Shown piece after piece: positions 1 through 8,234 of a DNA stretch of 64,000 bases. This DNA comes from Rhizobium sp. Root708 (GTDB lineage Bacteria > Pseudomonadota > Alphaproteobacteria > Rhizobiales > Rhizobiaceae). The notes beneath the pieces were generated by a model. The model worked only from the letters and a program-made list of their open reading frames with translations, was not told where the DNA came from and did no database searches. How positions within the stretch are numbered: the stretch's first letter is position 1; each line of letters starts with the position of its first letter. The stretch lies in NCBI RefSeq assembly GCF_001429725.1, contig NZ_LMHV01000034.1, positions 352,178 through 416,177 on the forward strand, written 5' to 3'. The position numbers and the translations under genes were made by a program.

Positions 1-304
1 CTGATGGAACCGACTCACCATCGGCGACGGCAACCTTCACGCGGATGCGCAGGTTCTGCGTCGGAGACATCAGGTGATAGACGACATCGAAACGCCGTTC
101 GCGCTGCGGCCAGTCGACGCCGCAGATATCGATCATGCTGATAAAGCCGCAACGTGCGTCGTCGCGCAGGAACGTCAGCAGCGCCAGAATCGTTTCCGGC
201 GTCGCGGTTACGTTCAGCTCGTCATAGCTGATGGATGCATCAAGAAAGAGGTCGCCACGCATCTCACGGAGATACGAGGACAGTTCGCTCAAGGCTTCAC
301 TCAT
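1..304 (-). CDS. nuoC: NADH-quinone oxidoreductase subunit C (5' part, runs off window)
   Basis: Only about the first 101 residues are in the window; the gene continues past position 1. It encodes the 30-kDa hydrophilic subunit of respiratory complex I, in the peripheral arm that passes electrons from NADH to quinone. The translation (MSEALSELSSYLRE at the start, then the FISMIDICGVDWPQRERRF region) matches the N-terminal half of the NuoC family. The ATG at 304 follows nuoB by 15 bp on the same strand, which is the usual nuoA-nuoB-nuoC order. Identification rests on this order plus the conserved DICGVDWP-type segment. Confidence 0.9.
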   Translation of the reverse strand, partial: MSEALSELSSYLREMRGDLFLDASISYDELNVTATPETILALLTFLRDDARCGFISMIDICGVDWPQRERRFDVVYHLMSPTQNLRIRVKVAVADGESVPS

Positions 305-319
305 GACAGTCCTCCGCCC

Positions 320-904
320 TTAGCGCTCGATCGTTCCGGTTCGACGGATCTTCTTCTGCAGAAGCAGCACCCCGTAGAGCAGCGCTTCTGCCGTGGGGGG
401 ACAGCCCGGCACGTAGATATCGACAGGAACGACACGGTCGCAACCACGCACGACCGAATAGGAATAGTGATAGTAGCCGCCGCCGTTGGCGCAGGAGCCC
501 ATCGAAATGACGTAACGCGGCTCAGGCATCTGGTCGTAGACCTTGCGAAGCGCGGGCGCCATCTTGTTGGTCAGCGTGCCGGCAACGATCATGACGTCGG
601 ACTGGCGCGGCGAAGCGCGCGGAGCAACACCGAAGCGCTCCATGTCGTAACGAGGACCGGAGACCTGCATCAGGCCTTCGACGGCGCAGCAGGCGAGACC
701 GAACTGCATCCACATCAGCGAGCCCGTGCGGGCCCAGGTAATCAGATCGCGCGTCGACGTGACGAGAAAGCCCTTGTCGGCCAGCTCGTCGTTGATTTCG
801 CCGAAAAATGCATTGTCGCTGCCGATAGGCTTGCCCGTTGCGGGATCAATGATGCCTTTCGGGTGCGGCGCGACGAGCGCCTTGTCGCTTGGGGCTACTC
901 CCAT
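320..904 (-). CDS. nuoB: NADH-quinone oxidoreductase subunit B
   Basis: Complex I subunit that carries the terminal [4Fe-4S] cluster N2, which donates electrons to quinone. The ligand cysteines are visible: the tandem pair in LACCAVE, one in GSCANGG and one in PGCPPT. The segment APRASPRQSDVMIVAGTLTN is family-typical. I start it at ATG 904 rather than the in-frame codon at 925 because a good AAGGGAG ribosome-binding site lies about 8 bp upstream and the product then begins MGVAPSDKA. Its start overlaps the end of nuoA by 10 bp, indicating translational coupling. Length 194 residues, normal for the family. Confidence 0.96.
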   Translation of the reverse strand: MGVAPSDKALVAPHPKGIIDPATGKPIGSDNAFFGEINDELADKGFLVTSTRDLITWARTGSLMWMQFGLACCAVEGLMQVSGPRYDMERFGVAPRASPRQSDVMIVAGTLTNKMAPALRKVYDQMPEPRYVISMGSCANGGGYYHYSYSVVRGCDRVVPVDIYVPGCPPTAEALLYGVLLLQKKIRRTGTIER

Positions 905-1260
905 TCCAGGGCTCCCTTTTTCCATTCATAGATAAAGCCGATGGTCAGCACGCCGAGGAAGACCATCATGGACCAGAAGCCGAACCAACCGATCGCGCCG
1001 AAAGAAACGGCCCACGGGAACAGGAAGGCGACCTCGAGGTCGAAGATGATGAAGAGGATCGACACCAGGTAGAAGCGGATATCGAACTTCATACGGGCGT
1101 CGTCGAATGCGTTGAAGCCGCACTCGAAGGCCGAAAGCTTTTCCGAATCAGGCGCCTTGTAGGCAACGGCGAACGGCGCGATGAGCAGCGACAGGCCGAT
1201 TACAAGGGCGATACCAATGAAAATAGCGATCGGAATATAGGAACTGAGCAGTCCAGTCAT
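895..1260 (-). CDS. nuoA: NADH-quinone oxidoreductase subunit A
   Basis: Small membrane subunit of complex I, about 121 residues with three transmembrane helices (roughly residues 8-30, 64-86 and 92-112). The conserved ECGFNAFDDARMKFDIRFYL loop and the FDLEVAFLFPW helix are diagnostic. The start at ATG 1260 (MTGLLSSYIP) is preferred over upstream in-frame codons because homologues begin at this point and a GGGAAG motif lies upstream. It is the first gene of the nuo operon here; the region upstream to the tRNA genes holds no other gene, so the operon promoter should lie between 1261 and about 1580. Confidence 0.95.
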   Translation of the reverse strand: MTGLLSSYIPIAIFIGIALVIGLSLLIAPFAVAYKAPDSEKLSAFECGFNAFDDARMKFDIRFYLVSILFIIFDLEVAFLFPWAVSFGAIGWFGFWSMMVFLGVLTIGFIYEWKKGALEWE

Positions 1261-1583
1261 CAGGTTCTTCCCTGCTTGCGGGCAGCGCCGGGAGGCGCAG
1301 GTGGGCAATTGCCCGGCAAGCGAACGTGCGTTGCAACAGAGCCGTGGTTAGCGCAGCCAGCGCCACGGCGCAAGACTTTTAGAGCACCAATTCGACTGTC
1401 GAGCCGCGACATTATCAAGCAGATGCAATGATGTCGCGACAAATCCACACAAGTTGATTCCGACTGCATGCCAGCCCATCGGATAATGCATGGCTCGCGG
1501 CAAAAGATGACGCCGAAGCGGATCAGAAAGAACGCGAGCGCGCATCCAGAAATTTAAGGCGGCAAACGGAGGAGAAGAAGAAA
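1261..1583. other. Intergenic region upstream of nuoA
   Basis: 323 bp without a convincing gene. It should contain the nuo promoter on the minus strand, but I could not pick a clear -35/-10 pair. A perfect 10-bp palindrome TGTCGCGACA lies at 1432-1441, and the related half GTCGCGG occurs about 30 bp closer to nuoA on the same strand. The end near 1560-1583 is T-rich on the minus strand and may serve as terminator tract for the adjoining tRNA gene. Confidence 0.4.
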
Positions 1584-1660
1584 TGGCGCGAGTGACGGGG
1601 CTCGAACCCGCGACCTCCGGCGTGACAGGCCGGCACTCTAACCGACTGAGCTACACCCGC
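1584..1660 (-). tRNA. tRNA-Asp (GTC), copy 1
   Basis: 77-nt cloverleaf read on the minus strand. The acceptor strand GCGGGTG pairs with CACTCGC (one G-U pair), the discriminator base is G, and CCA is encoded. The D arm is followed by an anticodon stem CCGGC/GCCGG with loop CTGTCAC, giving anticodon GTC (Asp). The T arm contains the usual GGTTCGAGCC. An identical copy lies 51 bp away. Confidence 0.97.
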
Positions 1661-1711
1661 GCACTATGGACAGAAAACCGGATCAAGCACCTTGAAGTAC
1701 TTATCTTGAAA

Positions 1712-1788
1712 TGGCGCGAGTGACGGGGCTCGAACCCGCGACCTCCGGCGTGACAGGCCGGCACTCTAACCGACTGAGCTACACCCGC
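1712..1788 (-). tRNA. tRNA-Asp (GTC), copy 2
   Basis: Identical over all 77 nt to the copy at 1584-1660, with the same anticodon GTC and encoded CCA. It lies upstream of copy 1 on the minus strand, so the two are probably co-transcribed from a promoter in 1789-2183. Confidence 0.97.
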
Positions 1789-2183
1789 ATTCATTTCAAG
1801 CGATCCAGAAGCTTTCGCGTCCTGGTCAAAGCAGCGTTGCCGCTTCGATGAGCGGCTAACTAAGGGGTTCGCATTTCAGTGTCAAGCAGCTTCGGAGACA
1901 AAACGATGACAGTGCGCGAATTGTTTTTGGAAAAGCGGAATCCACAGGCAAAATCAGAGCATTAATAACAACGTCCTTATAGAGACGAATGGAACACCAT
2001 TATACGACGCGGCCTCCCCTCGCCCATGCAAGTGTTTTCCACAACACGAAAAGCCAGGACAAAAGGCGTCGCACGCGGCTCCACGAAAAAAATCAAAAAA
2101 TCTTCACAAACACTCTTGCGGTTTTTCCGCGATCCGCATAGATCACAGCTACCGACGCGGCGGACATTATCCGCACAGCGAGC
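1789..2183. other. Intergenic region between divergent tRNA genes
   Basis: 395 bp with no credible ORF. It separates tRNA-Asp (minus) from tRNA-Val (plus) and must hold promoters in both directions. The plus-strand candidate is listed separately at 2115-2143. The rest is moderately AT-rich, and I see no repeat or stable hairpin in it. Confidence 0.5.
2115..2143 (+). promoter_or_regulatory. Candidate promoter of tRNA-Val
   Basis: CTTGCG (2115-2120), a 17-bp spacer and ATAGAT (2138-2143) resemble the rhizobial vegetative consensus CTTGAC-N17-CTATAT. The expected start near 2150 lies about 34 bp before the mature tRNA 5' end. Sequence match only. Confidence 0.45.
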
Positions 2184-2259
2184 GGGCGATTAGCTCAGTT
2201 GGTAGAGCGCCTCGTTTACACCGAGGATGTCGGGAGTTCGAGTCTCTCATCGCCCACCA
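2184..2259 (+). tRNA. tRNA-Val (TAC)
   Basis: 76-nt cloverleaf. Acceptor GGGCGAT pairs with ATCGCCC, discriminator A, CCA encoded. Anticodon stem CCTCG/CGAGG encloses loop TTTACAC, anticodon TAC (Val). The T arm holds GAGTTCGAGTCTC. Confidence 0.97.
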
Positions 2260-2471
2260 TTCTTTTCCCTTCCGAAATTTGAATGTTTTGAACCACCCTG
2301 ACAGGCTATGTCTGCTGTTTCCGGCAATGGAATCGCGTTCGTTACAGCTATCTGCGCGCTCACGCGCGATATCTTGAACGTCTCGAGGGTAGCCAAGCGC
2401 GTGACCGCCTCGCTATATGGTCGGAAGGGCTCGTCGCTTCGAGCCCCGATCGAAACAGCAGAGATTAGAAC

Positions 2472-3077
2472 ATGAAAACACGCGAAGAACGGCAGGCGCA
2501 GCGTGCAGCCATGCCGCGCACGACACTCGCCGCTCACCATATGGAGAATGCTAGGCTTCTGCCGGACCGCGGCGAACTGCTCTATCGCATTCCGAACGGC
2601 GGTATCGGCGTCGAAGTCGGCGCAGCCTTCGGCGAATACACCGCGGAGATCCTGGAAAAGAACCGCCCTTCGCAGCTCTACCTCATCGATCCCTGGAGCA
2701 TGGATCGCTACAGCTCCGGCCTCGATCGCGTCCACACGCAATTCAAGAGCGAGATCGAGCGTGGGCAGCTGCACCTGATGCAGGGCACCTCGCTGGAAAA
2801 GCTCTCCGAGTTCGAAGACGGATTCCTCGATTGGGCCTATATCGACACGGATCATTCGTTCGAGCTGACCTGGCAGGAGCTGCTGATCTGCGAGAAAAAG
2901 GTCAAGCGCACCGGCCGAATCGCCGGGCACGACTTCTGCACGGGCAATACGGTGAAGCCCATCGTCTACGGCGTCGTCGAAGCCGTCGCCAAGTTCTGCA
3001 AGGACTATGGCTGGCAGTTCGAGTTTCTGACCGTCGAATCACACGCCCACTTTTCCTATTGCCTGAAGCGGCTCTGA
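2472..3077 (+). CDS. Class I SAM-dependent methyltransferase (Methyltransf_24-like)
   Basis: 201-residue soluble protein. Residues about 41-56 (GGIGVEVGAAFGEYTA) form the glycine-rich SAM-binding motif I, followed by LYLIDPWSM as the acidic loop after strand 2 and LDWAYIDTDHSFE as the motif IV region. This pattern is that of small O-methyltransferase-fold enzymes with a DxDH segment. The substrate cannot be told from sequence. It stands alone between tRNA-Val and a convergent cupin gene. No strong ribosome-binding site is visible before ATG 2472; an in-frame ATG at 2511 is an alternative start. Confidence 0.75.
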   Translation: MKTREERQAQRAAMPRTTLAAHHMENARLLPDRGELLYRIPNGGIGVEVGAAFGEYTAEILEKNRPSQLYLIDPWSMDRYSSGLDRVHTQFKSEIERGQLHLMQGTSLEKLSEFEDGFLDWAYIDTDHSFELTWQELLICEKKVKRTGRIAGHDFCTGNTVKPIVYGVVEAVAKFCKDYGWQFEFLTVESHAHFSYCLKRL

Positions 3078-3090
3078 GCGGCTTCAGGTC
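3062..3090 (+). terminator. Possible terminator at the methyltransferase 3' end
   Basis: CCTGAAGC (3062-3069) pairs with GCTTCAGG (3081-3088), and TCTTTCCC follows. The hairpin includes the methyltransferase stop codon and overlaps the stop codon of the convergent cupin gene. The T tract is short, so this is tentative. Confidence 0.4.
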
Positions 3091-3485
3091 TTTCCCGCAT
3101 ATTCGTCGTCACTGACCTGCTCCATCCAATCGGCGGCTTTTCCGTCGAGTGCCTCGTGGATTGCAATATGGGTCATGGCGGTGTCGGGTGCGGCGCCGTG
3201 CCAGTGCTTCTCGTCAGGTGCAAACCAGACGGTATCACCGGCACGGATTTCGCGAATCGGCCCGCCGGCGGTTTGCGCCAGGCCCTTGCCCGAGGTGACG
3301 ATCAGGGTCTGGCCGAGCGGATGGGTATGCCAGGCAGTTCTGGCGCCCGGCTCGAAGGTGACGCTGACCGCCCTCACCCGAGCCGGAGCCGGCGCCTCCA
3401 TCAATGGATCCTGGCGAACCGAGCCGGTGAAATATTCCGCTGGCGCCTTCATCGAGGGGTGTGATCCGCAGGGTTTGATTTCCAT
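3084..3485 (-). CDS. Cupin domain protein (mandelonitrile lyase/carboxymuconolactone-type cupin)
   Basis: 133 residues forming one cupin barrel. The first cupin motif is visible as TAWHTHPLGQTLIVTSGKG (two metal-binding histidines) and the second as IRAGDTVWFAPDEKHWHGAAP (further histidine). The N-terminal EYFTGSVRQDPLM is shared with proteins annotated as (R)-mandelonitrile lyase-like or quercetinase-like cupins; the real substrate is unknown. It is convergent with the methyltransferase gene. Confidence 0.75.
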   Translation of the reverse strand: MEIKPCGSHPSMKAPAEYFTGSVRQDPLMEAPAPARVRAVSVTFEPGARTAWHTHPLGQTLIVTSGKGLAQTAGGPIREIRAGDTVWFAPDEKHWHGAAPDTAMTHIAIHEALDGKAADWMEQVSDDEYAGKT

Positions 3486-3718
3486 TCGATTCCCTTTCGA
3501 CTATCGCGAACATGTCTCTCGATCGTAGGCCAAACACCGCTTTCATCCAAGCGGTCGGCTGAGATCGGCCGCGCAGTGCGCCACCCCGCATCTTCTGCCC
3601 CAAAATACGATCACGGAGACGGCGATTTAAAGGGGCTGCGCTCTATCTCCGTTGCGGGTGCTTGCTCGTTGCCTGAGCCACTGCTAGTGCCGAGGCATTC
3701 GTTACACGGAGGATTTCC

Positions 3719-4705
3719 ATGAAACAGCATTCTTTCGGCCACCTGCCCCATACCGTCACCAATATCGGCTTTGGCGCCTGGCAGATCGGCGGCGCTTGGG
3801 GCGACGTCAGCGAAGCCGATGGCCGCGACGCCTTGAACGCGGCACTCGATGCCGGCATCACCTTTATCGACACGGCCGACGTCTACGGTGACGGTCGCTC
3901 TGAAAAGATCATCGCGGATGTTTTGGCTAGCCGCAGCGGCGAGAGGCCGATGGTCGCGACCAAGGCCGGTCGCCGGCTCGATCCTCATGTGGCCGACGGC
4001 TACACGAAGGCCAATCTCGAGGGTTTCATCGACCGCAGCCTGAATAACCTGCGTGCCGATAGCCTCGACCTCGTGCAATTGCACTGCCCGCCGACCGAGG
4101 TTCTCTATCGCCCCGAAGTGTTCGAAGGCCTGAACGAATTGCAGAAGGCCGGCAAGATCATGGGCTACGGGGTCAGCGTCGAGAAGGTCGAGGAAGCGCT
4201 GAAGGCTATCGAATATCCGGGTGTCGTCAGCATCCAGATCATCTACAACATCTTCCGTCAGCGGCCAGATCACCTGTTTTTCCAGGAAGCGCGCCGGAAG
4301 AACATCGCCGTGATCGCTCGCGTGCCGCTGGCAAGCGGCCTGCTCTCAGGCAAAATCACCCGCGAGACGACATTTGCGAGCGACGACCATCGCAATTTCA
4401 ATCGCCATGGCGAAGCCTTCGACGTCGGCGAGACATTCGCGGGCGTGCCGTTCGAGGTCGGCCTGCAGGCAGTCGAGGAAGTACGCAAGCTCGTTCCAGC
4501 GGGCGCAACGATGGCGGCCTTCGCACTGCGCTGGATCCTGATGAGCGATGCCGTCACCGTCGTCATCCCCGGCGCGCGCAACGCCGAGCAGGCGCGCGCC
4601 AACGCGGCGGCAGCAAGCCTTGCGCCGCTCTCGCACGATGTGATGGAGGCGACGCGGGAGATCTACGAGCGGCTGGTTGCCCCTTATGTCCACCAGCGCT
4701 GGTAA
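3719..4705 (+). CDS. Aldo/keto reductase
   Basis: 328-residue NADPH-dependent oxidoreductase with a (beta/alpha)8 barrel. The catalytic tetrad is present: Asp and Tyr in FIDTADVYGDGRSE, Lys in MVATKAGRR and His in LVQLHCPP. The C-terminal cofactor-binding segment reads VVIPGARNAEQARAN. It resembles the YajO/Tas-like subfamily of sugar or aldehyde reductases; substrate unknown. GGAGG precedes ATG 3719. A strong terminator follows, so it looks monocistronic. Confidence 0.9.
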   Translation: MKQHSFGHLPHTVTNIGFGAWQIGGAWGDVSEADGRDALNAALDAGITFIDTADVYGDGRSEKIIADVLASRSGERPMVATKAGRRLDPHVADGYTKANLEGFIDRSLNNLRADSLDLVQLHCPPTEVLYRPEVFEGLNELQKAGKIMGYGVSVEKVEEALKAIEYPGVVSIQIIYNIFRQRPDHLFFQEARRKNIAVIARVPLASGLLSGKITRETTFASDDHRNFNRHGEAFDVGETFAGVPFEVGLQAVEEVRKLVPAGATMAAFALRWILMSDAVTVVIPGARNAEQARANAAAASLAPLSHDVMEATREIYERLVAPYVHQRW

Positions 4706-4720
4706 GAGAGAGAAATAACA

Positions 4721-4754
4721 AGAATGGCCGGGCTTGGACCCGGCCATTCTTTTT
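4721..4754 (+). terminator. Rho-independent terminator after the aldo/keto reductase gene
   Basis: A 12-bp stem (4721-4732 with 4739-4750) with loop CTTGGA is followed by TTTTT. On the minus strand the same hairpin is followed by TTGTTATTT, so it may also end the convergent phytase-like gene. Confidence 0.9.
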
Positions 4755-4770
4755 CACGGCTCAGCCGATC

Positions 4771-6984
4771 TCAGTTCGTGCCGACGAGGTCGACCGGGAA
4801 GAACAGGGTTTCGCCCGAGGAATCATCCACGCCGTCATTGTCGGTGACCGCGTAAGGCTTGCCCGAGGCATCGAAGGCGAAGCCTTCCAGCTTGTCGAGA
4901 ACATACCCGTTGGTGGCGGCCTTCAGTTCCGGAAGGAAGTCGTGGGCTTCGGTCTTCTTCACGACCGGCAGCTCGCCGCCGAGCTTGGCGGGCTTCAGAT
5001 CGGATATCGCGACCTTGTAGAGCTTCTTCAGCTTGGCTGCGTCACCAACGAGATTGTCGCGCTCGATGATGTAGACGCTGTCGCCGTGAGCGGAAATCTC
5101 GGAAAGACCAACCCAGCCGGATTCGGACTTATCAAGGGGATAGCGGACGGCGCCCCATTCCTTGCTCTTCGGGTTGTACGAGACAAGCTTGACGAAACCC
5201 TTCTCGTCATCCTTCCACTCGCGCTGAACCGCCATCCAAAGCGTCGCATCGTCGCCCGAGCCGACGATCGTCACACCTTCGAAGCCGTAGCGGATTTCGT
5301 TGGCGATCAGTTCCTTCGGAAGAGCGATTTCCTCCTTGATCTCGCCCTTCGGGTTTACGTGGTACAGCGCGTGCGGGACAAGTTTCTCGCTGTTGCCTTC
5401 CGAGGCGAGCCAGAACCAACCCTTTGTATCGACGGCGATACCTTCAATATCAAGCTTCTGCGCCGGCTGGCCATCGCGCTTCACGGTCAGCGTTTCAGTA
5501 ATCACGGCCGGCTTCTTGGAGGCATCGATCGTGTAGATCGTCGGCTGCATGCCGAGAACACTGTCGCTGACCGCGAACAGTTGACCCGGCTTTTCCGGAA
5601 CCGCGGCGAGGCCCGACAGTGCGGCAAAGCCGACCGGATTGCCGTCCTTCTCGGCGGCAACGATCTGCGGATAAGCCATTTCGCCTTCGCCAAGCTCGTA
5701 AAGCATCACGTGAGACCGCGGGCCGCCATCCTTGCCGAGATCGACTTCGTTGGCGGTGGCGAGAAGATTGCGGGACGGCACAGCGACAGCGCCCTCGGGC
5801 GAGACGCCTGATGGAAGGATCTGGAGGAGCTGAGGCTCGGCACCGGTATCCTCGGCACCGGTATCCTTGTAGACCCCCACGACGGAGGCGCGCTCGGCAA
5901 GCAGGAATATGTATCGCTGACCACCGATCGTTGCCACTTCCAGCCCCTCGGGTTCGACGCCCTTGGCGCCAGATCGCTTGTCCGGATAATGGCCCGTATT
6001 GGCAACGGTACGTTCGAAAGTGGCACCGGATTCGTAGAGTACCTTGCCGGTCTTGTCGAAGATCGTGAAGCCGCGCGAGCCGCCCTGATAGTCACCCTCA
6101 TTGGCGACAACCAGACGGTCGTTGTCGAGCCACTTCACCGCGTCGGGCTCGCGTGGAACACCCTTGAGTTCGCCGGTGAACTTCAGTGCGCCATCGCGCT
6201 TGGTGTCGATACCGGCAAGATCGACGCTGCCTGCTGAGAAGTGCGCCTTCACCGCAGCGGTCGTCGCGTCGATGATGACGATTTCGTTGTTTTCCTGCAG
6301 GGTCAGGGCGATCTCGTTCTGATCGTTGAAGGAGACGAACTCCGGTTCCGGATCCTCAGGCGCAATGCCTGCAAGGCCGGTCAGCGTCACGTGCTTGATC
6401 GAACCGCAATCGACCGCGCCGTTCTTGACCTGGAACACCACCAGGTCGCCTGCCGGCATTTGCGGGAGCTTGCCGTCGTTGACGTCTTCGTCGCGCTCGT
6501 TTTCGATCGCGATCGCACCCAGCGTCTTGTCCTTGTTGAGAGCAATCGAGTCCGGCTGTCCCCCGAGGTCGCAGGTGCTCTCGATCTTCCGGGTGGCGAC
6601 GTCGACGATCGCGAGGCGGCCGGACGGCTTCGCCTTGCTCTCCGACGTGTTGACGGCAACCAGCGCCTTGCCGGCGGCTGATGTCACGGATGTCGGCTCG
6701 CCGTCCATCATCACCGCGCCCCCGGACTTCGGCGCCCTGGTATCGGAAATGTCGATGAACCCGATCGCACCGAGCGGGCTGTCGCTGTAGATCAGCGTCA
6801 TGCCATCGTCGGTGGCCGTGATGATTTCAGCCGAGGTGGCCGAAAGCTTGTCCTTTCCCTCGGGCAGGTTGGATGCCACCGCAAAGGTTGCGATACGGTT
6901 GAAAACGGGCTCCGCGGCGGCCGGAAACGCGGCCGTCGTCAGGAGCGCCGCAACGAGCACTGTCTTGCGCGATAGTGTTGTCAT
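4771..6984 (-). CDS. Secreted esterase-like/phytase-family protein
   Basis: 737-residue exported protein. Residues 1-25 are a Sec signal peptide (TLSRKTVLVAALLTT core, AAA-EP cleavage region). The N-terminal half looks like a beta-propeller of YncE/choice-of-anchor type (repeats such as GRLAIVDVATRKIESTCDLG). The C-terminal half carries the phytase-like esterase segment (DIEGIAVDTKGWFWLASEGN, YGFEGVTI and KLEGFAFDASGKPYAVTDND). The likely role is phosphate or ester hydrolysis in the periplasm, an inference from the family name. ATG 6984 is chosen over 7035 because GGGGGAT lies just upstream and the signal peptide then starts cleanly. A PHO-box-like element lies 45 bp upstream. Confidence 0.8.
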   Translation of the reverse strand: MTTLSRKTVLVAALLTTAAFPAAAEPVFNRIATFAVASNLPEGKDKLSATSAEIITATDDGMTLIYSDSPLGAIGFIDISDTRAPKSGGAVMMDGEPTSVTSAAGKALVAVNTSESKAKPSGRLAIVDVATRKIESTCDLGGQPDSIALNKDKTLGAIAIENERDEDVNDGKLPQMPAGDLVVFQVKNGAVDCGSIKHVTLTGLAGIAPEDPEPEFVSFNDQNEIALTLQENNEIVIIDATTAAVKAHFSAGSVDLAGIDTKRDGALKFTGELKGVPREPDAVKWLDNDRLVVANEGDYQGGSRGFTIFDKTGKVLYESGATFERTVANTGHYPDKRSGAKGVEPEGLEVATIGGQRYIFLLAERASVVGVYKDTGAEDTGAEPQLLQILPSGVSPEGAVAVPSRNLLATANEVDLGKDGGPRSHVMLYELGEGEMAYPQIVAAEKDGNPVGFAALSGLAAVPEKPGQLFAVSDSVLGMQPTIYTIDASKKPAVITETLTVKRDGQPAQKLDIEGIAVDTKGWFWLASEGNSEKLVPHALYHVNPKGEIKEEIALPKELIANEIRYGFEGVTIVGSGDDATLWMAVQREWKDDEKGFVKLVSYNPKSKEWGAVRYPLDKSESGWVGLSEISAHGDSVYIIERDNLVGDAAKLKKLYKVAISDLKPAKLGGELPVVKKTEAHDFLPELKAATNGYVLDKLEGFAFDASGKPYAVTDNDGVDDSSGETLFFPVDLVGTN

Positions 6985-7028
6985 GAAATCCCCCATGAAT
7001 TCAAACAAGGGGGTTTTGCGGGACGGGC

Positions 7029-7046
7029 ATGACACCGGAATGACAC
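7029..7046 (-). promoter_or_regulatory. PHO-box-like PhoB site
   Basis: Read on the minus strand: GTGTCAT-TCCG-GTGTCAT, two direct 7-mers separated by 4 bp. The rhizobial PhoB consensus is CTGTCAT-N4-CTGTCAT, so only the first base of each repeat differs. It lies 45 bp before the start of the phytase-like gene. The distal half-site is also part of a 16-bp perfect palindrome (7040-7055). Confidence 0.65.
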
Positions 7047-7066
7047 CGGTGTCATATTCTGATGCG

Positions 7067-7966
7067 CTAGGCGGTCCGCCGCTCCTTCTTCATTTCCTTC
7101 CGCATGATGAAAAGCGATGCTCCAAGGATCAGGAACGCGCCCAACCAGAGATACCCCGTCGGCGCATAACCGAAGACCAGCCAGCCGGCGAAAACATTGA
7201 GGGGCAGCTTCAGGTCGTCGAAGGGCTGAACGTAGGCAGCATCCGCAGTCGTATAGGCGAGCGTCAGGAAATACTGGGCAATTACGGTCAGCAGACCGGC
7301 GGCGACGAGCAGGAAGAGAATCTGGCCGGACGGGACGCTGAAGCCGGCGGCGAGCGCCACGGCCCCATTGAACGGCGTCAGCAGCGCAAGCAGCCAGACA
7401 GTGATAGTCTCCGGCCGCTCGACCCCTGTTAGGCTCTTGGTGATCAGCGACGAAGCGCCCCACAGAAGCGCCGACAGAATCGGCAGAAGGGCGGCCCAGG
7501 TAAAGCTATCCGACCACGGCTGCAGGATGATCATCGCGCCGACAAAGCCGACACCGGTGGCGGCCCAGCGTGAAACGCCCACATGCTCGCCGAGAAAGAT
7601 GCGGGCGCCCATGATGATGAAGAACGGCGAGGTCATCACCAGTGCGATGGCCTGCCAGATCGGCACCGATGCCAGTCCCGCGACCCAGGTCAGCACGCCG
7701 GCGGCGGCAAACGCCACTCGAACGACGTGGCGCCAGGGGTAACTTGTTCGCATCGCGCGCAGGCCGACGCGGAAAAGAAAAGGAAGAGAGAAGGCCAACG
7801 CGAAGGCATATTGCCAGAAGGCGGTCGCCGCCGAGGGAAAGCCGAGCTTCATCGTCAGCCACTGCGTGACGATATTGAGGATCGAGAAGGCGATGCCTGC
7901 GGCGATCATCCAGGCGGCGCCCGCGAGCGCGCGGGAAGAAGAAAATACGGGAGAAGTCTGATTCAT
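7067..7966 (-). CDS. ribN: Riboflavin transporter RibN (EamA/DMT family)
   Basis: 299-residue inner-membrane protein with about ten transmembrane helices arranged as two EamA repeats, ending in a basic MRKEMKKERRTA tail. RibN proteins of Rhizobium and other proteobacteria are DMT-type riboflavin importers. The identification here depends strongly on the FMN riboswitch directly upstream (8050-8186), since EamA sequences alone do not show substrate. The start is taken at ATG 7966 (MNQTSPVF), with GGATGAAAG upstream; the reading frame is open back to 8050, at the riboswitch 3' end. Confidence 0.85.
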   Translation of the reverse strand: MNQTSPVFSSSRALAGAAWMIAAGIAFSILNIVTQWLTMKLGFPSAATAFWQYAFALAFSLPFLFRVGLRAMRTSYPWRHVVRVAFAAAGVLTWVAGLASVPIWQAIALVMTSPFFIIMGARIFLGEHVGVSRWAATGVGFVGAMIILQPWSDSFTWAALLPILSALLWGASSLITKSLTGVERPETITVWLLALLTPFNGAVALAAGFSVPSGQILFLLVAAGLLTVIAQYFLTLAYTTADAAYVQPFDDLKLPLNVFAGWLVFGYAPTGYLWLGAFLILGASLFIMRKEMKKERRTA

Positions 7967-8049
7967 GTCTTTCATCCGAAGTGAACACAAATCAGGACGC
8001 ATGAGCACGACGCCACGGTCAGGGCTTGCACCCTCACCTGCCTTGCTCA

Positions 8050-8186
8050 TTCTCTTTCATCCGGACTTTAACCGTCGGCTCCGGAATTGCACCGGATCTG
8101 CTGACCCTCCCGGCAAGCCGGCAGGCGCTCGCGGGCTCGAGCCAAAGCTCTTACCGCCGGTGGGGACTTTCACCCCGCCCTGAGAA
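8050..8186 (-). promoter_or_regulatory. FMN riboswitch (RFN element) controlling ribN
   Basis: Read on the minus strand, the conserved FMN aptamer blocks occur in order: GGGGTGAAAGTCCCCACC, GGCGGTAAGAGC, AGCCCGCGAGCG, CCGGTGCAATTCCGG, then AGCCGACGGTTAAAGTC and CGGATGAAAGAGAA. The closing P1 stem pairs TTCTC (8182-8186) with GAGAA (8050-8054). The ribN start lies about 84 nt downstream. FMN binding is expected to repress ribN. I see no U-tract terminator between aptamer and gene, so control may be translational. Confidence 0.97.
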
Positions 8187-8234
8187 CAGCCATTTCGTAT
8201 GGCAAACCGTCGAAGCCGACAAGTCTGCGCCATG

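Noticed and set aside
1432..1441. TGTCGCGACA palindrome upstream of nuoA as a regulator site
   Set aside because: A single 10-bp GC palindrome in a GC-rich genome is weak evidence, and it matches no regulator motif I know; it is only mentioned in the intergenic entry.
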